A stretch of DNA of 64,000 nucleotides from Vulcanimicrobiota bacterium (GTDB lineage: Bacteria; Vulcanimicrobiota; Vulcanimicrobiia; Vulcanimicrobiales; Vulcanimicrobiaceae), in NCBI GenBank assembly GCA_003164495.1, contig PLTN01000165.1:44953-108952 (forward strand). The letters are read 5' to 3'. Under the pieces are notes generated by a model. It was given only the letters and a program-made list of their open reading frames with translations. It had not been told where the DNA came from and searched no databases. Position 1 is the first letter of the stretch. Each line of letters begins with the position of its first letter. A program made the translations under genes and the position numbers. This document shows positions 1-8,315 of the stretch, piece after piece.

Positions 1-208
1 CTCGCCCGCAACCGAACGTCACGATGAGCGTTTGGCCCAGCGGATGCGTATGCCAATCCGATCGAGCACAGGGCTCGAAGGTGACGATGCCGGCAGACGT
101 GCGTGCCGGATCGGCCATCTGAAATTGGGGATCGATGCGCACGGTTCCGGTAAAGTGCTCTGCCGGTGCTTTAGCGGAGGATTGTGAACCAGCTCGTTTG
201 ATTTCCAT
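1..208 (-). CDS. Cupin-domain protein, N-terminal part only
   Basis: Only the first 69 codons lie in the window; the gene runs off the left edge. The start is ATG at 208 on the minus strand and the protein begins MEIKRAGSQ. The visible part includes a stretch ending in [13 protein letters not shown], which is cupin motif 1 with its H-x-H metal ligands. The N-terminal MEIKR-x-GSQ pattern followed by a 'FTGTVRIDP' strand is typical of small single-domain cupins annotated as (R)-mandelonitrile-lyase-like or quercetin-dioxygenase-like proteins. It starts 8 bases after the stop of the dehydrogenase at 217-969, so the two are probably co-transcribed. Enzyme activity cannot be assigned from this fragment. 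Confidence 0.8.
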   Translation of the reverse strand, partial: MEIKRAGSQSSAKAPAEHFTGTVRIDPQFQMADPARTSAGIVTFEPCARSDWHTHPLGQTLIVTFGCGR

Positions 209-216
209 GACTGAAG

Positions 217-969
217 CTAGTGCATCACCGAGCCGCCGTCGACGAGCAGCGTTTGGCCGGTAACGAAATCGCTTTCGGCGGAGAGAAAGAACGTGAGGGC
301 GCCGATGAGGTCTTCGGGTTCTTCTTCGCGTTTGATCGCGCGCGTGGCTTTGTTGGCGGCGATGTCTTCGCTTGTGTAGGTTTCTCGCACGGCGGCACTC
401 ACGGTCAGTCCCGGCGCAATGCAGTTGACCAGGATGTTGTCGGCGCCCAGTTCACGGGCGATGACGCGCGTCATCGCCACGACCGCGCCTTTGGAAGCCA
501 CATAGTGCAGTAACAACGGCGTGCCCTTGAAGAGCGTGCCCGACGCGATGTTGACGATCTTGCCGTACTTCTGTTTGCGCATCGCCGGCACGACCGCTTT
601 GACGCACTCGAACACACCGCGCGTGTTGACCGCCATGACCTTGTCCCATTCCGCCGAATCGATCTCCATGAACGGCTTGAGCGTCAGCGAACCGAACATC
701 GCGGCGTTGTTCACGAGGCCGTGCACGGTGCCGTAGGCATCGACGGTCGCTTTGACCATCGCCGCCACCGCGCTCGGCGACGTGACGTCGGTGACCATGC
801 TGATCGCCGTGCCGCCCGCGGCGCGAATCTCATCGGCCACGCTGCGCGGTTCCGTCAGATCGCAGATGCTCAGGCTCGCGCCTTCGGCCGCCAGCGCCTT
901 GGCATAGACGGCACCGATCCCCTGAGCTGCACCCGTCACGATAATCGACCGGTCGTTCAATCGCCCCAT
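217..969 (-). CDS. SDR-family NAD(P)-dependent oxidoreductase
   Basis: This 250-residue classical short-chain dehydrogenase has the usual family length. The cofactor motif TGAAQGIG is at residues 12-19, the NNAA motif near 87-90, and the catalytic set is Ser143, Tyr156 and Lys160 (YVASK). The C-terminus has the common [11 protein letters not shown] signature. A cytoplasmic alcohol/ketone oxidoreductase is expected; the acidic residue after the second beta strand (ICDLTEP) suggests NAD(H) preference. The ATG at 969 follows the stop codon of a short upstream open frame by one base (TAATATG) and lacks its own clear Shine-Dalgarno, suggesting translational coupling. The cupin gene follows downstream. 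Substrate unknown, but the context is aromatic catabolism. Confidence 0.93.
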   Translation of the reverse strand: MGRLNDRSIIVTGAAQGIGAVYAKALAAEGASLSICDLTEPRSVADEIRAAGGTAISMVTDVTSPSAVAAMVKATVDAYGTVHGLVNNAAMFGSLTLKPFMEIDSAEWDKVMAVNTRGVFECVKAVVPAMRKQKYGKIVNIASGTLFKGTPLLLHYVASKGAVVAMTRVIARELGADNILVNCIAPGLTVSAAVRETYTSEDIAANKATRAIKREEEPEDLIGALTFFLSAESDFVTGQTLLVDGGSVMH

Positions 970-970
970 A

Positions 971-1099
971 TTAGGCGGAAATGTACCCGAAGTAACTCCG
1001 TAAAGCCTCGCCCGCGGTCTTTTCGATGTGCGCGATGCGCTCGAGAGCCAAATCGATGTCGGCCAGCACGACCGCGTCGATTGCCGCGCCGGTGATCAA
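971..1099 (-). CDS. Possible small protein of 42 residues
   Basis: A short minus-strand frame begins with TTG at 1099 and ends with TAA at 971-973, one base before the ATG of the dehydrogenase. The predicted peptide (MITGAAIDAVVLADIDLALE..., ending in RSYFGYISA) has balanced composition and looks helical rather than like a GC-skewed shadow. Its coupling to the downstream gene argues for reality. There is no strong ribosome binding site, and the open frame extends upstream without a better start, so it could also be a relict of a longer gene. I recognise no family. Confidence 0.3.
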   Translation of the reverse strand: MITGAAIDAVVLADIDLALERIAHIEKTAGEALRSYFGYISA

Positions 1100-1155
1100 G
1101 CGGCGTTCGTTATTGGTTGAACGGGTACGCGACCGCCCGCCGCGAAGGGCGCCGT

Positions 1156-1917
1156 GTGACGACGTTCGAGGCCGGTCAACTTCAGGATCTTCGTCAGCGT
1201 TTGGCTGACGCGTGCTGCGTACTGGGCGTGCTCGGTCTTGCGAGCGGGAACACGGGGCATCTCAGCGTGCGGGTCCCCGATTCCGACAACCTGCTGATCC
1301 GCGCGCGCGGCCCGGCCGAGGCCGGGGTGCGCTATACGACCGTCGACGAAATTCTCGAGGTGACGCCCGACGGCGAGATCGCGAGCGGCGCGAAAGAGGG
1401 CCTGTATCCGCCCCAGGAAGTGTTTATCCACACCGAGGTGTACCGCGCCCGCAACGACGTCGTTTCCGTGGTGCACGTGCATCCGCCGACGGTCGTGCTG
1501 TTCACGGTCACCGGCGTTCCGCTGCTCCCGATCTTCGGCGCCTACGATCCCTCGGCGCTCAAGCTGATGCTCGAAGGCATCCCGACCTACGAGCGCAGCG
1601 TGCTCATCTCGAACCCGCAGCTCGGCCACGATCTCGCCGCGACGCTCGGCGCGAAGCACGTGTGCATGATGCGCGGCCACGGCATCACCGCGACCGGGAC
1701 GACGATCGAAGAAGCCGCCCTGCGTGCCATCTCGCTCAACGAATTGGCCGAGATGAACTATCGCGCACGGCTCCTCGGCGATCCGCAGCCGATCTCCGAC
1801 GAGGACATCGCGACCTTCAATCGCGCCCTCGGCGAACCCGGAAAGCCGATCAGCGCCAACCGCACCGAAGCGATGTGGCGCTACTACCTGCGTTCCACGG
1901 GGATCGCCGGCGGCTAG
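1156..1917 (+). CDS. Class II aldolase/adducin-family protein
   Basis: The 253-residue protein matches the zinc-dependent class II aldolase fold (fuculose-1-phosphate aldolase / ribulose-5-phosphate 4-epimerase superfamily). The signatures are ASGNTGHLS near the N-terminus, a PPQE glutamate, the zinc-binding HVHPPT stretch (H-x-H) and a late GHGI histidine. Members in aromatic or phthalate clusters often act as decarboxylases or aldolases on hydroxy acids. I chose GTG at 1156 because GAAGGG at 1144-1149 gives a Shine-Dalgarno six bases upstream; the TTG at 1117 would add 13 residues without one. It is divergent from the dehydrogenase at 217-969 and begins a run of co-directional catabolic genes. 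The exact substrate is not determinable. Confidence 0.88.
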   Translation: MTTFEAGQLQDLRQRLADACCVLGVLGLASGNTGHLSVRVPDSDNLLIRARGPAEAGVRYTTVDEILEVTPDGEIASGAKEGLYPPQEVFIHTEVYRARNDVVSVVHVHPPTVVLFTVTGVPLLPIFGAYDPSALKLMLEGIPTYERSVLISNPQLGHDLAATLGAKHVCMMRGHGITATGTTIEEAALRAISLNELAEMNYRARLLGDPQPISDEDIATFNRALGEPGKPISANRTEAMWRYYLRSTGIAGG

Positions 1918-1918
1918 A

Positions 1919-2851
1919 TTGATACGGGTCGCCTGCCGCCGGCACGACTGGAGTAACGCGCTCTTCGACGGCCGCGTCATCGTGCCGGACGTCGAATTCG
2001 TCCCCGACGCCCACCTCGGGCTCGAAGCGCTGCTCGACGAGCCGGCGGCCGTCGACTTCATGGAATGCGGGCTGGTCAATTATTACTGGGCGCGCAGTCA
2101 GGGTGCGCCGGTGATCGCGCTGCCGGTGTTTCTGCGCGCCGCGTTTCGTCATTCGTATATCTTCGTCAACGACGCCGTACGCGTCGATCATCCGCGCGAT
2201 CTCGAAGGCAAGCGGGTGGGAACGCGTTACGGCATGACCGCCAACGTGTGGGCGCGGGCGCTGCTCCAGCATCAGTACGGCGTGCAGCTCGAAAAAATCC
2301 GCTGGCTGAACAAAGAAACGCGGACCCCGGCGCCCTACGCGTTACCGCCGGGGATGGTGTTGGAAGCCGCCGGCACGGACGCCGACTTGCCCGCGCTGCT
2401 GGCCGCCGGAGCGATCGATGCGCTCGTGCATCCCGACGTAGTCCCCACGCGGCTCTTCGCTCACGGCAACATCAAGCGGCTCTTCTCGAACGCACCGGCC
2501 GAAGAACGCGCTTACTATCGCGCGACCGGAATCGTTCCGGTGATGAACGTGATCGTGCTTCGCGAACGCGATCTGCGCGAGCGGCTCGATGTCGTGCGCG
2601 CGGTCTTCGAGGCGTTTTGCCGCGCGAAGAGCATCGGGCTCGCGGCCATGGAAGACGTGCGCGACTCGGGCCTATTGTGGTACTACGAATCGCTCGAAGC
2701 GCAGCTCGCGCTGATCGGCCCCGATCCCGCCCCGTACGCGCTGGACAAGATGACGCCGGCGCTCACCGCATTCGTGAGCTACGGGCTCGAACAGGGCGTC
2801 TTCACGAAGCCCCTTGCGCTCGATGAGCTGTTCTGGGAAGAGCGCGCGTGA
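1919..2851 (+). CDS. 4,5-dihydroxyphthalate decarboxylase-like / NMT1-type ligand-binding protein
   Basis: A 310-residue protein of the periplasmic-binding-protein-like fold without a signal peptide. The pattern IRVACRRHDWSNALFDGRV at the N-terminus, the central DLEGKRVGTRYGMTA and the late Tyr/Glu-rich helix resemble the 4,5-dihydroxyphthalate decarboxylase (Pht5-like) family, which is related to NMT1 and TauA binding proteins. It starts with TTG one base after the aldolase stop and its stop overlaps the ATG of the hydroxylase (TGATG). A cytoplasmic decarboxylase or ligand-binding role in the same pathway is likely. No Shine-Dalgarno supports this TTG, so the start is uncertain by a few codons. 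A second, divergent relative is at 26304-27296. Confidence 0.75.
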   Translation: MIRVACRRHDWSNALFDGRVIVPDVEFVPDAHLGLEALLDEPAAVDFMECGLVNYYWARSQGAPVIALPVFLRAAFRHSYIFVNDAVRVDHPRDLEGKRVGTRYGMTANVWARALLQHQYGVQLEKIRWLNKETRTPAPYALPPGMVLEAAGTDADLPALLAAGAIDALVHPDVVPTRLFAHGNIKRLFSNAPAEERAYYRATGIVPVMNVIVLRERDLRERLDVVRAVFEAFCRAKSIGLAAMEDVRDSGLLWYYESLEAQLALIGPDPAPYALDKMTPALTAFVSYGLEQGVFTKPLALDELFWEERA

Positions 2852-4497
2852 TGCACGGAGATGCACCGCACGTCGCGATCGTCGGCGGCGGACCGGTCGG
2901 CTTGGCGACGGCGATCGAACTCGGGTTACGCGGAATCAGCTGCGTCGTGCTCGAGCAGGGCGACGGGCAAGTCGGCAATGCGAAGTTCGTCGACATCAAC
3001 ATGCGCACGATGGAGTTCTGCCGGCGCTGGGGCATTGCCGATGAAGTGCGCGATCGCGGCTTCAATCCCGACTACGCGCAAGACCTGATCTACGTCACCA
3101 CGCTCACCGGCTATCTGCTCGGCCGCCAGCCGTTTCCCGCGTTTTCGCAGTTCCGCACGCCGCCGACGACGCCCGAACGCATCGCACGTTGTCCGCAAAC
3201 GATCTTCGATCCGATCCTGCGCCGCACGGCCGAAGCGTTGCCGGCGGTGCGCTTGCGCTACCAAACGCGCTGCGAGCGCGTGAGCCAAGACGGCGACGGC
3301 GTGACGCTGACGCTCGTCGATACGGCGACCGGCAAACGCGAAGAACTGCGGGCCGGCTACGTGGCGTGCTGCGAGGGCGCGAATTCGAGCATTCGCGAGA
3401 CGCTGGGCATCGGACTCGATGGCGCCGGCACGCTCTCGCTCAACGCGAACGTGGTGTTCTTCAGCGAAGAGTTCTTGCGCGTGCACGATAAGGGACCCGG
3501 GTTCTATACGGCAATCGGGCCCGAAGGGCGCTGGGCGAGCGTGCTAGCGATCGACGGCGGTACGCTGTGGCGATTGCAGCTGACCAAGCCGTTCGAAACG
3601 ACGGTCTTCCCGAAAGCCGATGCGGAGGCGTGGGTGCGGCGCTTCATGGGACGCGACTTCGCCTTCGAGGTGCGCTCGGCGATCGTGTGGTCGCGGCGCG
3701 AAGTCGTTGCCGCCAGCTACCGGTCCGGGCGCGTGTTCTTGCTCGGCGACGCGGCGCATCAGCTCTCACCGACCGGCGGCTTCGGTCTCAACACCGGCAT
3801 CGGCGACGTGACGAATCTCGCCTGGAAGCTCGCCGCGGTGATCGACGGCTGGGGCGGCCCGGAACTCTTGCCGTCGTATGAAGCGGAGCGCAAGCCGATC
3901 GGAACGCAGAACGTTGCGGCCGCGACCGGGCGCTGGCAGCACAATGAAGCTGTCGGCGGCACGCCGGGTCCGGCAATCTTGGAGAGCGGCGCCGAGGGCG
4001 ACCGCGTGCGCGCGGACGTCAGCGCGGCGCTGCAGCGCATCCTCGATCGCGCCAACTGCGGCTACGACTACGGACCGCGCTACGAGGACGCGGGCATGCA
4101 GCTCGGCTACTCCTACGAGAACTCACCCGTGATCGTGCCCGACGGAACCCCGCCGCCGCTGAACGATCACCGCACGTACTACCCGATCGCGCGGCCCGGC
4201 ATCCGGGCCCCGCACTTTTGGCTCGACGAGCGCACGTCGATCCTCGACCTCTTCGGCACGGGTTTCGTGCTGCTGCGCTTGAGCCGCCACGCGCCCGCAG
4301 CCGATGTCTTTGTTGCCGCAGCGGCGAAGCGCGGTGTACCATTGACGGTGCACTCGTTCGACATCCCGCAGCTCTTCCACATCTATAACCGGCAACTCGT
4401 GCTGGTGCGGCCCGACGGACATGTGGCCTGGCGCTCGGACGAGCTGCCCACCGATGCGCAACACGTGCTCGACGTCGTTCGCGGAAGCGCCGCATAA
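2851..4497 (+). CDS. FAD-dependent aromatic hydroxylase (PheA/TfdB/MhpA family)
   Basis: This 548-residue flavoprotein monooxygenase has a Rossmann GGGPVG motif at residues 12-17, and a GDAAHQLSPTGGFGLNTG block near residue 300, which is the GD motif contacting the FAD ribityl chain. A C-terminal thioredoxin-like domain of the phenol-hydroxylase/MhpA type is present (around residues 450-545). Such enzymes use NAD(P)H and O2 to hydroxylate phenols or hydroxyphenyl-alkanoates ortho to the OH group. ATG at 2851 overlaps the previous stop by one base and is preferred over the GTG three bases earlier. An extradiol dioxygenase follows, consistent with hydroxylation and then meta ring cleavage. Confidence 0.9.
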   Translation: MHGDAPHVAIVGGGPVGLATAIELGLRGISCVVLEQGDGQVGNAKFVDINMRTMEFCRRWGIADEVRDRGFNPDYAQDLIYVTTLTGYLLGRQPFPAFSQFRTPPTTPERIARCPQTIFDPILRRTAEALPAVRLRYQTRCERVSQDGDGVTLTLVDTATGKREELRAGYVACCEGANSSIRETLGIGLDGAGTLSLNANVVFFSEEFLRVHDKGPGFYTAIGPEGRWASVLAIDGGTLWRLQLTKPFETTVFPKADAEAWVRRFMGRDFAFEVRSAIVWSRREVVAASYRSGRVFLLGDAAHQLSPTGGFGLNTGIGDVTNLAWKLAAVIDGWGGPELLPSYEAERKPIGTQNVAAATGRWQHNEAVGGTPGPAILESGAEGDRVRADVSAALQRILDRANCGYDYGPRYEDAGMQLGYSYENSPVIVPDGTPPPLNDHRTYYPIARPGIRAPHFWLDERTSILDLFGTGFVLLRLSRHAPAADVFVAAAAKRGVPLTVHSFDIPQLFHIYNRQLVLVRPDGHVAWRSDELPTDAQHVLDVVRGSAA

Positions 4498-4507
4498 GGA
4501 AAAGCTC

Positions 4508-5443
4508 ATGGATTTCACGATCAGACGTGCCGGACACGTGGTGCTTCGCGTCACCGACCTGCCGCGCGCGAAACAATTTCTCGAAGACGTGGTCGGTTTC
4601 CAGACCTACGGCCAAGAGGGTTCGTTCTATTTCCTCACCGCGAACCCGGTGAGCAACCACCACATGATCGCGGTGCGCAGCGGAAAGAGCGGCGAACGCC
4701 TGCCCGATCCGCGCCAAATCGGCATGGTCAGCATCTCCTACGAAGTGAACACCTTCGACGAACTGCGGCGCATCTATCAGCGCATCAAAGAACAAGGGCC
4801 GGCCTTCGGTGCAACGCTGCTGCGCAGCGAAGACTTCGGCTCGATCACCAACTTCGTTGCCGCCGATCACGACGGTAACCAGCTCGAATTCTACTGCCGC
4901 CGCCGCGCTGACGATCAAACCGACCTCGACGCGCCTGTGGCCGCCGAGGATCCGAAGCGCTTACCGAACCTGCGCTCCGGCATCCGTCGCACCAGCCACC
5001 TGACCTTGCGGTGCACGGATCTCGCCGCGTCGCAAGCGTTCTATCGCGAGATGCTGCACCTGGTTCCGATTGCCGAAGCGAACGGCCGCGTATATCTCGC
5101 GAGCGCGCCGGATGCCCAGCCCGTCCTCGCGCTCGAACAATCGTCCGACGCCGATGCGCCCTTGCCGACCCCAAAGAAGATGTACGGCATGGAGCACTTC
5201 TCCATGGAACTCGCGTCGTTTGCGGACCTGCAAAATGCGTACCGTCATCTGAAGGGCAACGGCGTCGACGTGCACCACACGATGGATCACGGCGTGACCA
5301 ACAGCGTCTACCTCATCGACCCCGACGGCAACCTCATCGAGATCTATCACGACGTGCCGCGCGCCGAGTATGCGAATCCCGATAACCCGTTCGGCTCGTT
5401 CGGGTCGCTCGACGATCGTCTCGACGGCGCGCCTGCGCTTTAG
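4508..5443 (+). CDS. Type I extradiol ring-cleavage dioxygenase (two VOC domains)
   Basis: A 311-residue two-domain vicinal-oxygen-chelate protein. The C-terminal domain carries the full 2-His-1-carboxylate iron site: His164 (TSHLTLRC), His230 (MEHFSMEL) and Glu278 (GNLIEIYHD). The N-terminal domain keeps the fold but not the complete triad, as is normal for catechol 2,3-dioxygenase-like enzymes. It would cleave a catecholic product of the upstream hydroxylase. The ATG at 4508 has an AAGGAAAAG ribosome-binding site overlapping the previous gene's stop. It converges with the minus-strand gene ending at 5440, overlapping by four bases. Confidence 0.9.
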   Translation: MDFTIRRAGHVVLRVTDLPRAKQFLEDVVGFQTYGQEGSFYFLTANPVSNHHMIAVRSGKSGERLPDPRQIGMVSISYEVNTFDELRRIYQRIKEQGPAFGATLLRSEDFGSITNFVAADHDGNQLEFYCRRRADDQTDLDAPVAAEDPKRLPNLRSGIRRTSHLTLRCTDLAASQAFYREMLHLVPIAEANGRVYLASAPDAQPVLALEQSSDADAPLPTPKKMYGMEHFSMELASFADLQNAYRHLKGNGVDVHHTMDHGVTNSVYLIDPDGNLIEIYHDVPRAEYANPDNPFGSFGSLDDRLDGAPAL

Positions 5444-6387
5444 GCCAGGCGGGCGATGAAATCGCGCGCTTCAAAGCGCGCTTCGATGACCTTGTATTTC
5501 GCGGCGACATCGATCAACGGCTGAATCAGTCCGGGATCGAGCGAGGTCGCGAACTCCGTGCGCGACATGGCGGCGATGGTGACCGGATCCATCTTGGTGA
5601 ACGATGCCAGCAGCTCGACGGTTTGTGCCTGATGCGTGTTGCAGTAGGCCGACGCCGCTTGCATCACTTGCGCGAACGAGCGCACTACGGCCGCGTTCTT
5701 CCCGAGATAATCGGCGGTCGAAAACCACGCCGACTGCATCAAGCGGGTTCCGATCGACGAGAGATGGTAGCCGAGCACGCGCACGGTGCCGCCCTTGAGG
5801 GCTTGCGCCAGATAGGGATTTTGCAGCGTTCCGGCTACAACGTGCCCGCTGGCAAGTTCGGCGACGACGGCCGATCCCGGCATCTCGATGTACTGCACGA
5901 GTTTCGAATTGGCGCCGTTGGCGTCGATCCAGTTGCGCAAGCTGAGGTTGTCGAGGTCGCCGAGCGCGGGGCACGAGATGGTCTTGCCTTCGAGATCCTT
6001 CGCCGTGCGCAGCGGTGACTTCGCCGGCACGACCAGCGCTGAATCCGGAGCGCTGCCGAGATAGAGTCCCGACGGCGCGACCAGCATGAAACCGATCCCT
6101 TTTCCGCGGGCCGCGATCAGGGGCAACATGCTCGAGCGCCCGATGTCGACGGCACCCCCGGCAACCGCCGAGCTGATCGCCGACCCGCTGTTCAACGTGC
6201 TGAGCGTTACGTCGAGGCCGGCTTTGCGAAAGGCGTCTTGCTGGATCGCGTAGAGCGCGGCCGTCACATCGTCGTTGGCCGTCGACGCGAGCCGGACCGG
6301 CGTGAGCGCCGGCGTGGTTTGCGCCAGGCCTCGTCCCGCCGTCGCGGCGACGAAGGCCCCAGTCAGCAATGCCTGCTTGCGGTTCAT
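5440..6387 (-). CDS. NMT1/TauA-type ABC substrate-binding protein
   Basis: A 315-residue periplasmic binding protein with an N-terminal export signal ending at GRGLAQ (about residue 23). It then has the typical family blocks: VRLASTANDDVTAALYAIQQDAFRKAGL, AVDIGRSSMLPLIAARGKGI, and the ligand-loop DLEGKTISCPALGDLDNLSLRNWI. The ATG at 6387 overlaps the amidohydrolase stop (ATGA). The upstream neighbours are an amidohydrolase and another binding protein, so it is in a catabolic operon. No cognate TauB/TauC-like permease or ATPase is adjacent. The ligand is probably an organic acid or aromatic carboxylate, but that is inferred from context. Confidence 0.88.
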   Translation of the reverse strand: MNRKQALLTGAFVAATAGRGLAQTTPALTPVRLASTANDDVTAALYAIQQDAFRKAGLDVTLSTLNSGSAISSAVAGGAVDIGRSSMLPLIAARGKGIGFMLVAPSGLYLGSAPDSALVVPAKSPLRTAKDLEGKTISCPALGDLDNLSLRNWIDANGANSKLVQYIEMPGSAVVAELASGHVVAGTLQNPYLAQALKGGTVRVLGYHLSSIGTRLMQSAWFSTADYLGKNAAVVRSFAQVMQAASAYCNTHQAQTVELLASFTKMDPVTIAAMSRTEFATSLDPGLIQPLIDVAAKYKVIEARFEARDFIARLA

Positions 6388-7313
6388 GCGGCGAAGAGCT
6401 TGCGCGCGTTTCCGCTTTGGATCGCGATCACGTCGTGCTCCGGGAGACCGGCCATTTCCAGGTAGTGCACCGCTTGAGCATACGAATCGTCCGTCCAGTA
6501 CGGGTAGTCCGAACCGAACATGATACGGTCGATACCGAACGCATCGACGGCATGGGCCAGCGAACGCGGTTCGCCGTTGGCGGTGTCGTACCAGAACTTT
6601 CGCATCTGCACGCTCGGCAGTTCTTCGCCCGCTACGCTGCGGATGCCGCCCCGGTCGAGACGATAGCGCAGGAACGGCAGCATGCCGCCGAGATGCGGCA
6701 AGATGATCTTCAGTTGCGGATAGCGGCGCGGAAATCCGGCCTGCATCAACTGCATCGCGCACACGGCGTCTTCCACCGGTGCACCCAGCGGCCAGGTGAG
6801 CCGGCTCTCGGCAATCAGCGGCGACTCGCACGCGAAGCCCGGCGGATGGATGAACACCACCGCGGCACGCCGGTTCAGCTCGACGAAGACCGGCTCGAAC
6901 GCAGGGTCGGCGAGCGAGCGCGCGTTGACGCTGGTCGTAAACGTCACGCCGTCGGCGTGCAGTTCGTCGACCGCGCGCCGCAGCTCCGTCAGCGCGGCGT
7001 CGACGTGCGGCATCGGCAGCGCGGCGAAGAAGCCGAAGCGCGCGGGATATTTGCGGCGCAGCTCCGCGTGTTCATCGTTGATGAACTGGGCCGCGCGGAC
7101 CGCATCGCGTTCGTTCTCGAGGTAGGGCGTCGCCGCCGACATCGAGAGCATCTGGCGCGCAACGTTGCTGTCGTCCATGACGGCCAGCCGCTCGGCCACG
7201 CCGGCGTCCGCCGCCGGCGAGACGACCCGCCGCGCATCGAAAAGAATCCGCCTATCGCAGCCGAGCTGCTCCAGCAGATCGATGTACGTGCCGCTGAAGT
7301 GATGCACGTGCAC
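6384..7313 (-). CDS. Amidohydrolase-2 family decarboxylase/hydrolase (ACMSD-like)
   Basis: A roughly 310-residue TIM-barrel metal hydrolase. It shows an N-terminal H-V-H metal pair, a barrel His in VVFIHPPGF, LPHLGGMLPF, and the C-terminal FGSDYPYW block with the metal-binding Asp. The family includes alpha-amino-beta-carboxymuconate-semialdehyde and 5-carboxyvanillate or 2,3-dihydroxybenzoate decarboxylases, fitting a ring-degradation operon. GTG at 7313 is the first ordinary start but has no ribosome binding site and cuts into the first strand. The same frame is open back to 7355, and an ATC codon at 7338-7340 lies six bases after a good AAGG site and would restore a GLIDVHVHHF N-terminus. 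Confidence 0.85.
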   Translation of the reverse strand: MHVHHFSGTYIDLLEQLGCDRRILFDARRVVSPAADAGVAERLAVMDDSNVARQMLSMSAATPYLENERDAVRAAQFINDEHAELRRKYPARFGFFAALPMPHVDAALTELRRAVDELHADGVTFTTSVNARSLADPAFEPVFVELNRRAAVVFIHPPGFACESPLIAESRLTWPLGAPVEDAVCAMQLMQAGFPRRYPQLKIILPHLGGMLPFLRYRLDRGGIRSVAGEELPSVQMRKFWYDTANGEPRSLAHAVDAFGIDRIMFGSDYPYWTDDSYAQAVHYLEMAGLPEHDVIAIQSGNARKLFAA

Positions 7314-7355
7314 ATCGATGAGACCGTGACCGTTGCTGATGGTGCGCCTTTTTTT

Positions 7356-8315
7356 CTAGGTGAAGATCTTGGTGCGAAGATCGACGGGTGTCGTGAGGAG
7401 GCCGGTTTGCGTCATGAGCGCAGTTAGGCGCGGCAAGTCGCTCGGCACGACGTCGGCATGGGCCGGGATCGGCTTCATCTGCGCGACGAGCTCGGGTGTA
7501 ATACCGCTGAAGCCGGCGACGAGTTTGATGAAGGGCTCCTTGCCGGCGTTGGCGTTGCACCACGCGGCGCCGCGCTTGTATGCACGCACGAACGCGCGTA
7601 TATCGTTGCCGCGTCGCGCTGCGAGTTCCGGCGTAATGGCGAAGAATCCGACCGGCCCGTTCGGGTAGACGCGGCTCAAGGCCCAGTCGAGCAACTCGAT
7701 CGCGGGATCGGCTAAGCCCACCGTCATGAACGGATCGAGCACCAGCGCCGCGTCGACGCGCTTCGCCTTGAGCGCATCGACCATCGACGGCAGCGGAACC
7801 TCGATGATTTGCACCTTGTCGGGATCGCCGCCGGTCGCTTTGACCCACGCCGTCACGAACATCCACTGCACGTCGCGCAGCGCGTTCACGCCGACGACCT
7901 TGCCCTCGAGATCCTTGCCCGTCTTCAGCGGCTCGCCTTTGCGCTTGAGCAGCGCGCCGGGATCCGGCGGATGCGCGCCGATCGGGGCACCCTCGAGGAT
8001 AATCCGCAGATCGATGCCCTTCGTAATCGCCTGAACGATGCTCGTTCCGTTGGCGTAGATCATATCGTAGGAGCCGCCGACGACCGCCGGAATACCGGCC
8101 GCGCCGCCGCGCACGATGAACGGGCTGCACGCCAGGTTTTCCGCCGTGAAGTAACCCTGCTGGTCGGCAGCATAGTACGGCGCAACATCCCAGATCGGAA
8201 CCAGGGCAACGCGCAGCGGAATCGCGTCGGCGCGTGCGGCGCGCGGCAACGCACTGCCGGCGAGCGCGGCCGCCATGGTAGCGAGACTTCCGCGGCGCGA
8301 AATGCGTGAGGTCAT
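7356..8315 (-). CDS. NMT1/TauA-type ABC substrate-binding protein
   Basis: A 319-residue exported solute-binding protein. The signal peptide is twin-arginine-like (SRRGSLATMAAALAG, cleavage near ARAD at about residue 30). The mature part has the family core RVALVPIWDVAPYYAADQQ, a GGAAGIPAVVGGSYD stretch and DLEGKVVGVNALRD. It is clearly paralogous to the protein encoded at 12325-13284; both end in DLRTK-x-F. The ATG at 8315 overlaps the stop of the AAA+ ATPase (ATGA) and has AAGGAG just upstream. It lies between the ATPase and the amidohydrolase in one minus-strand operon. Ligand unknown. Confidence 0.88.
   Translation of the reverse strand: MTSRISRRGSLATMAAALAGSALPRAARADAIPLRVALVPIWDVAPYYAADQQGYFTAENLACSPFIVRGGAAGIPAVVGGSYDMIYANGTSIVQAITKGIDLRIILEGAPIGAHPPDPGALLKRKGEPLKTGKDLEGKVVGVNALRDVQWMFVTAWVKATGGDPDKVQIIEVPLPSMVDALKAKRVDAALVLDPFMTVGLADPAIELLDWALSRVYPNGPVGFFAITPELAARRGNDIRAFVRAYKRGAAWCNANAGKEPFIKLVAGFSGITPELVAQMKPIPAHADVVPSDLPRLTALMTQTGLLTTPVDLRTKIFT

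Noticed and set aside
1096..2079. Long minus-strand open frame opposite the class II aldolase
   Set aside because: Composition is Arg/His-rich and matches no family; the plus-strand frame has clear aldolase motifs.
5440..6831. Longer start for the binding protein at 5440-6387
   Set aside because: The upstream extension overlaps the amidohydrolase and lacks protein-like composition; the signal peptide begins at the ATG at 6387.
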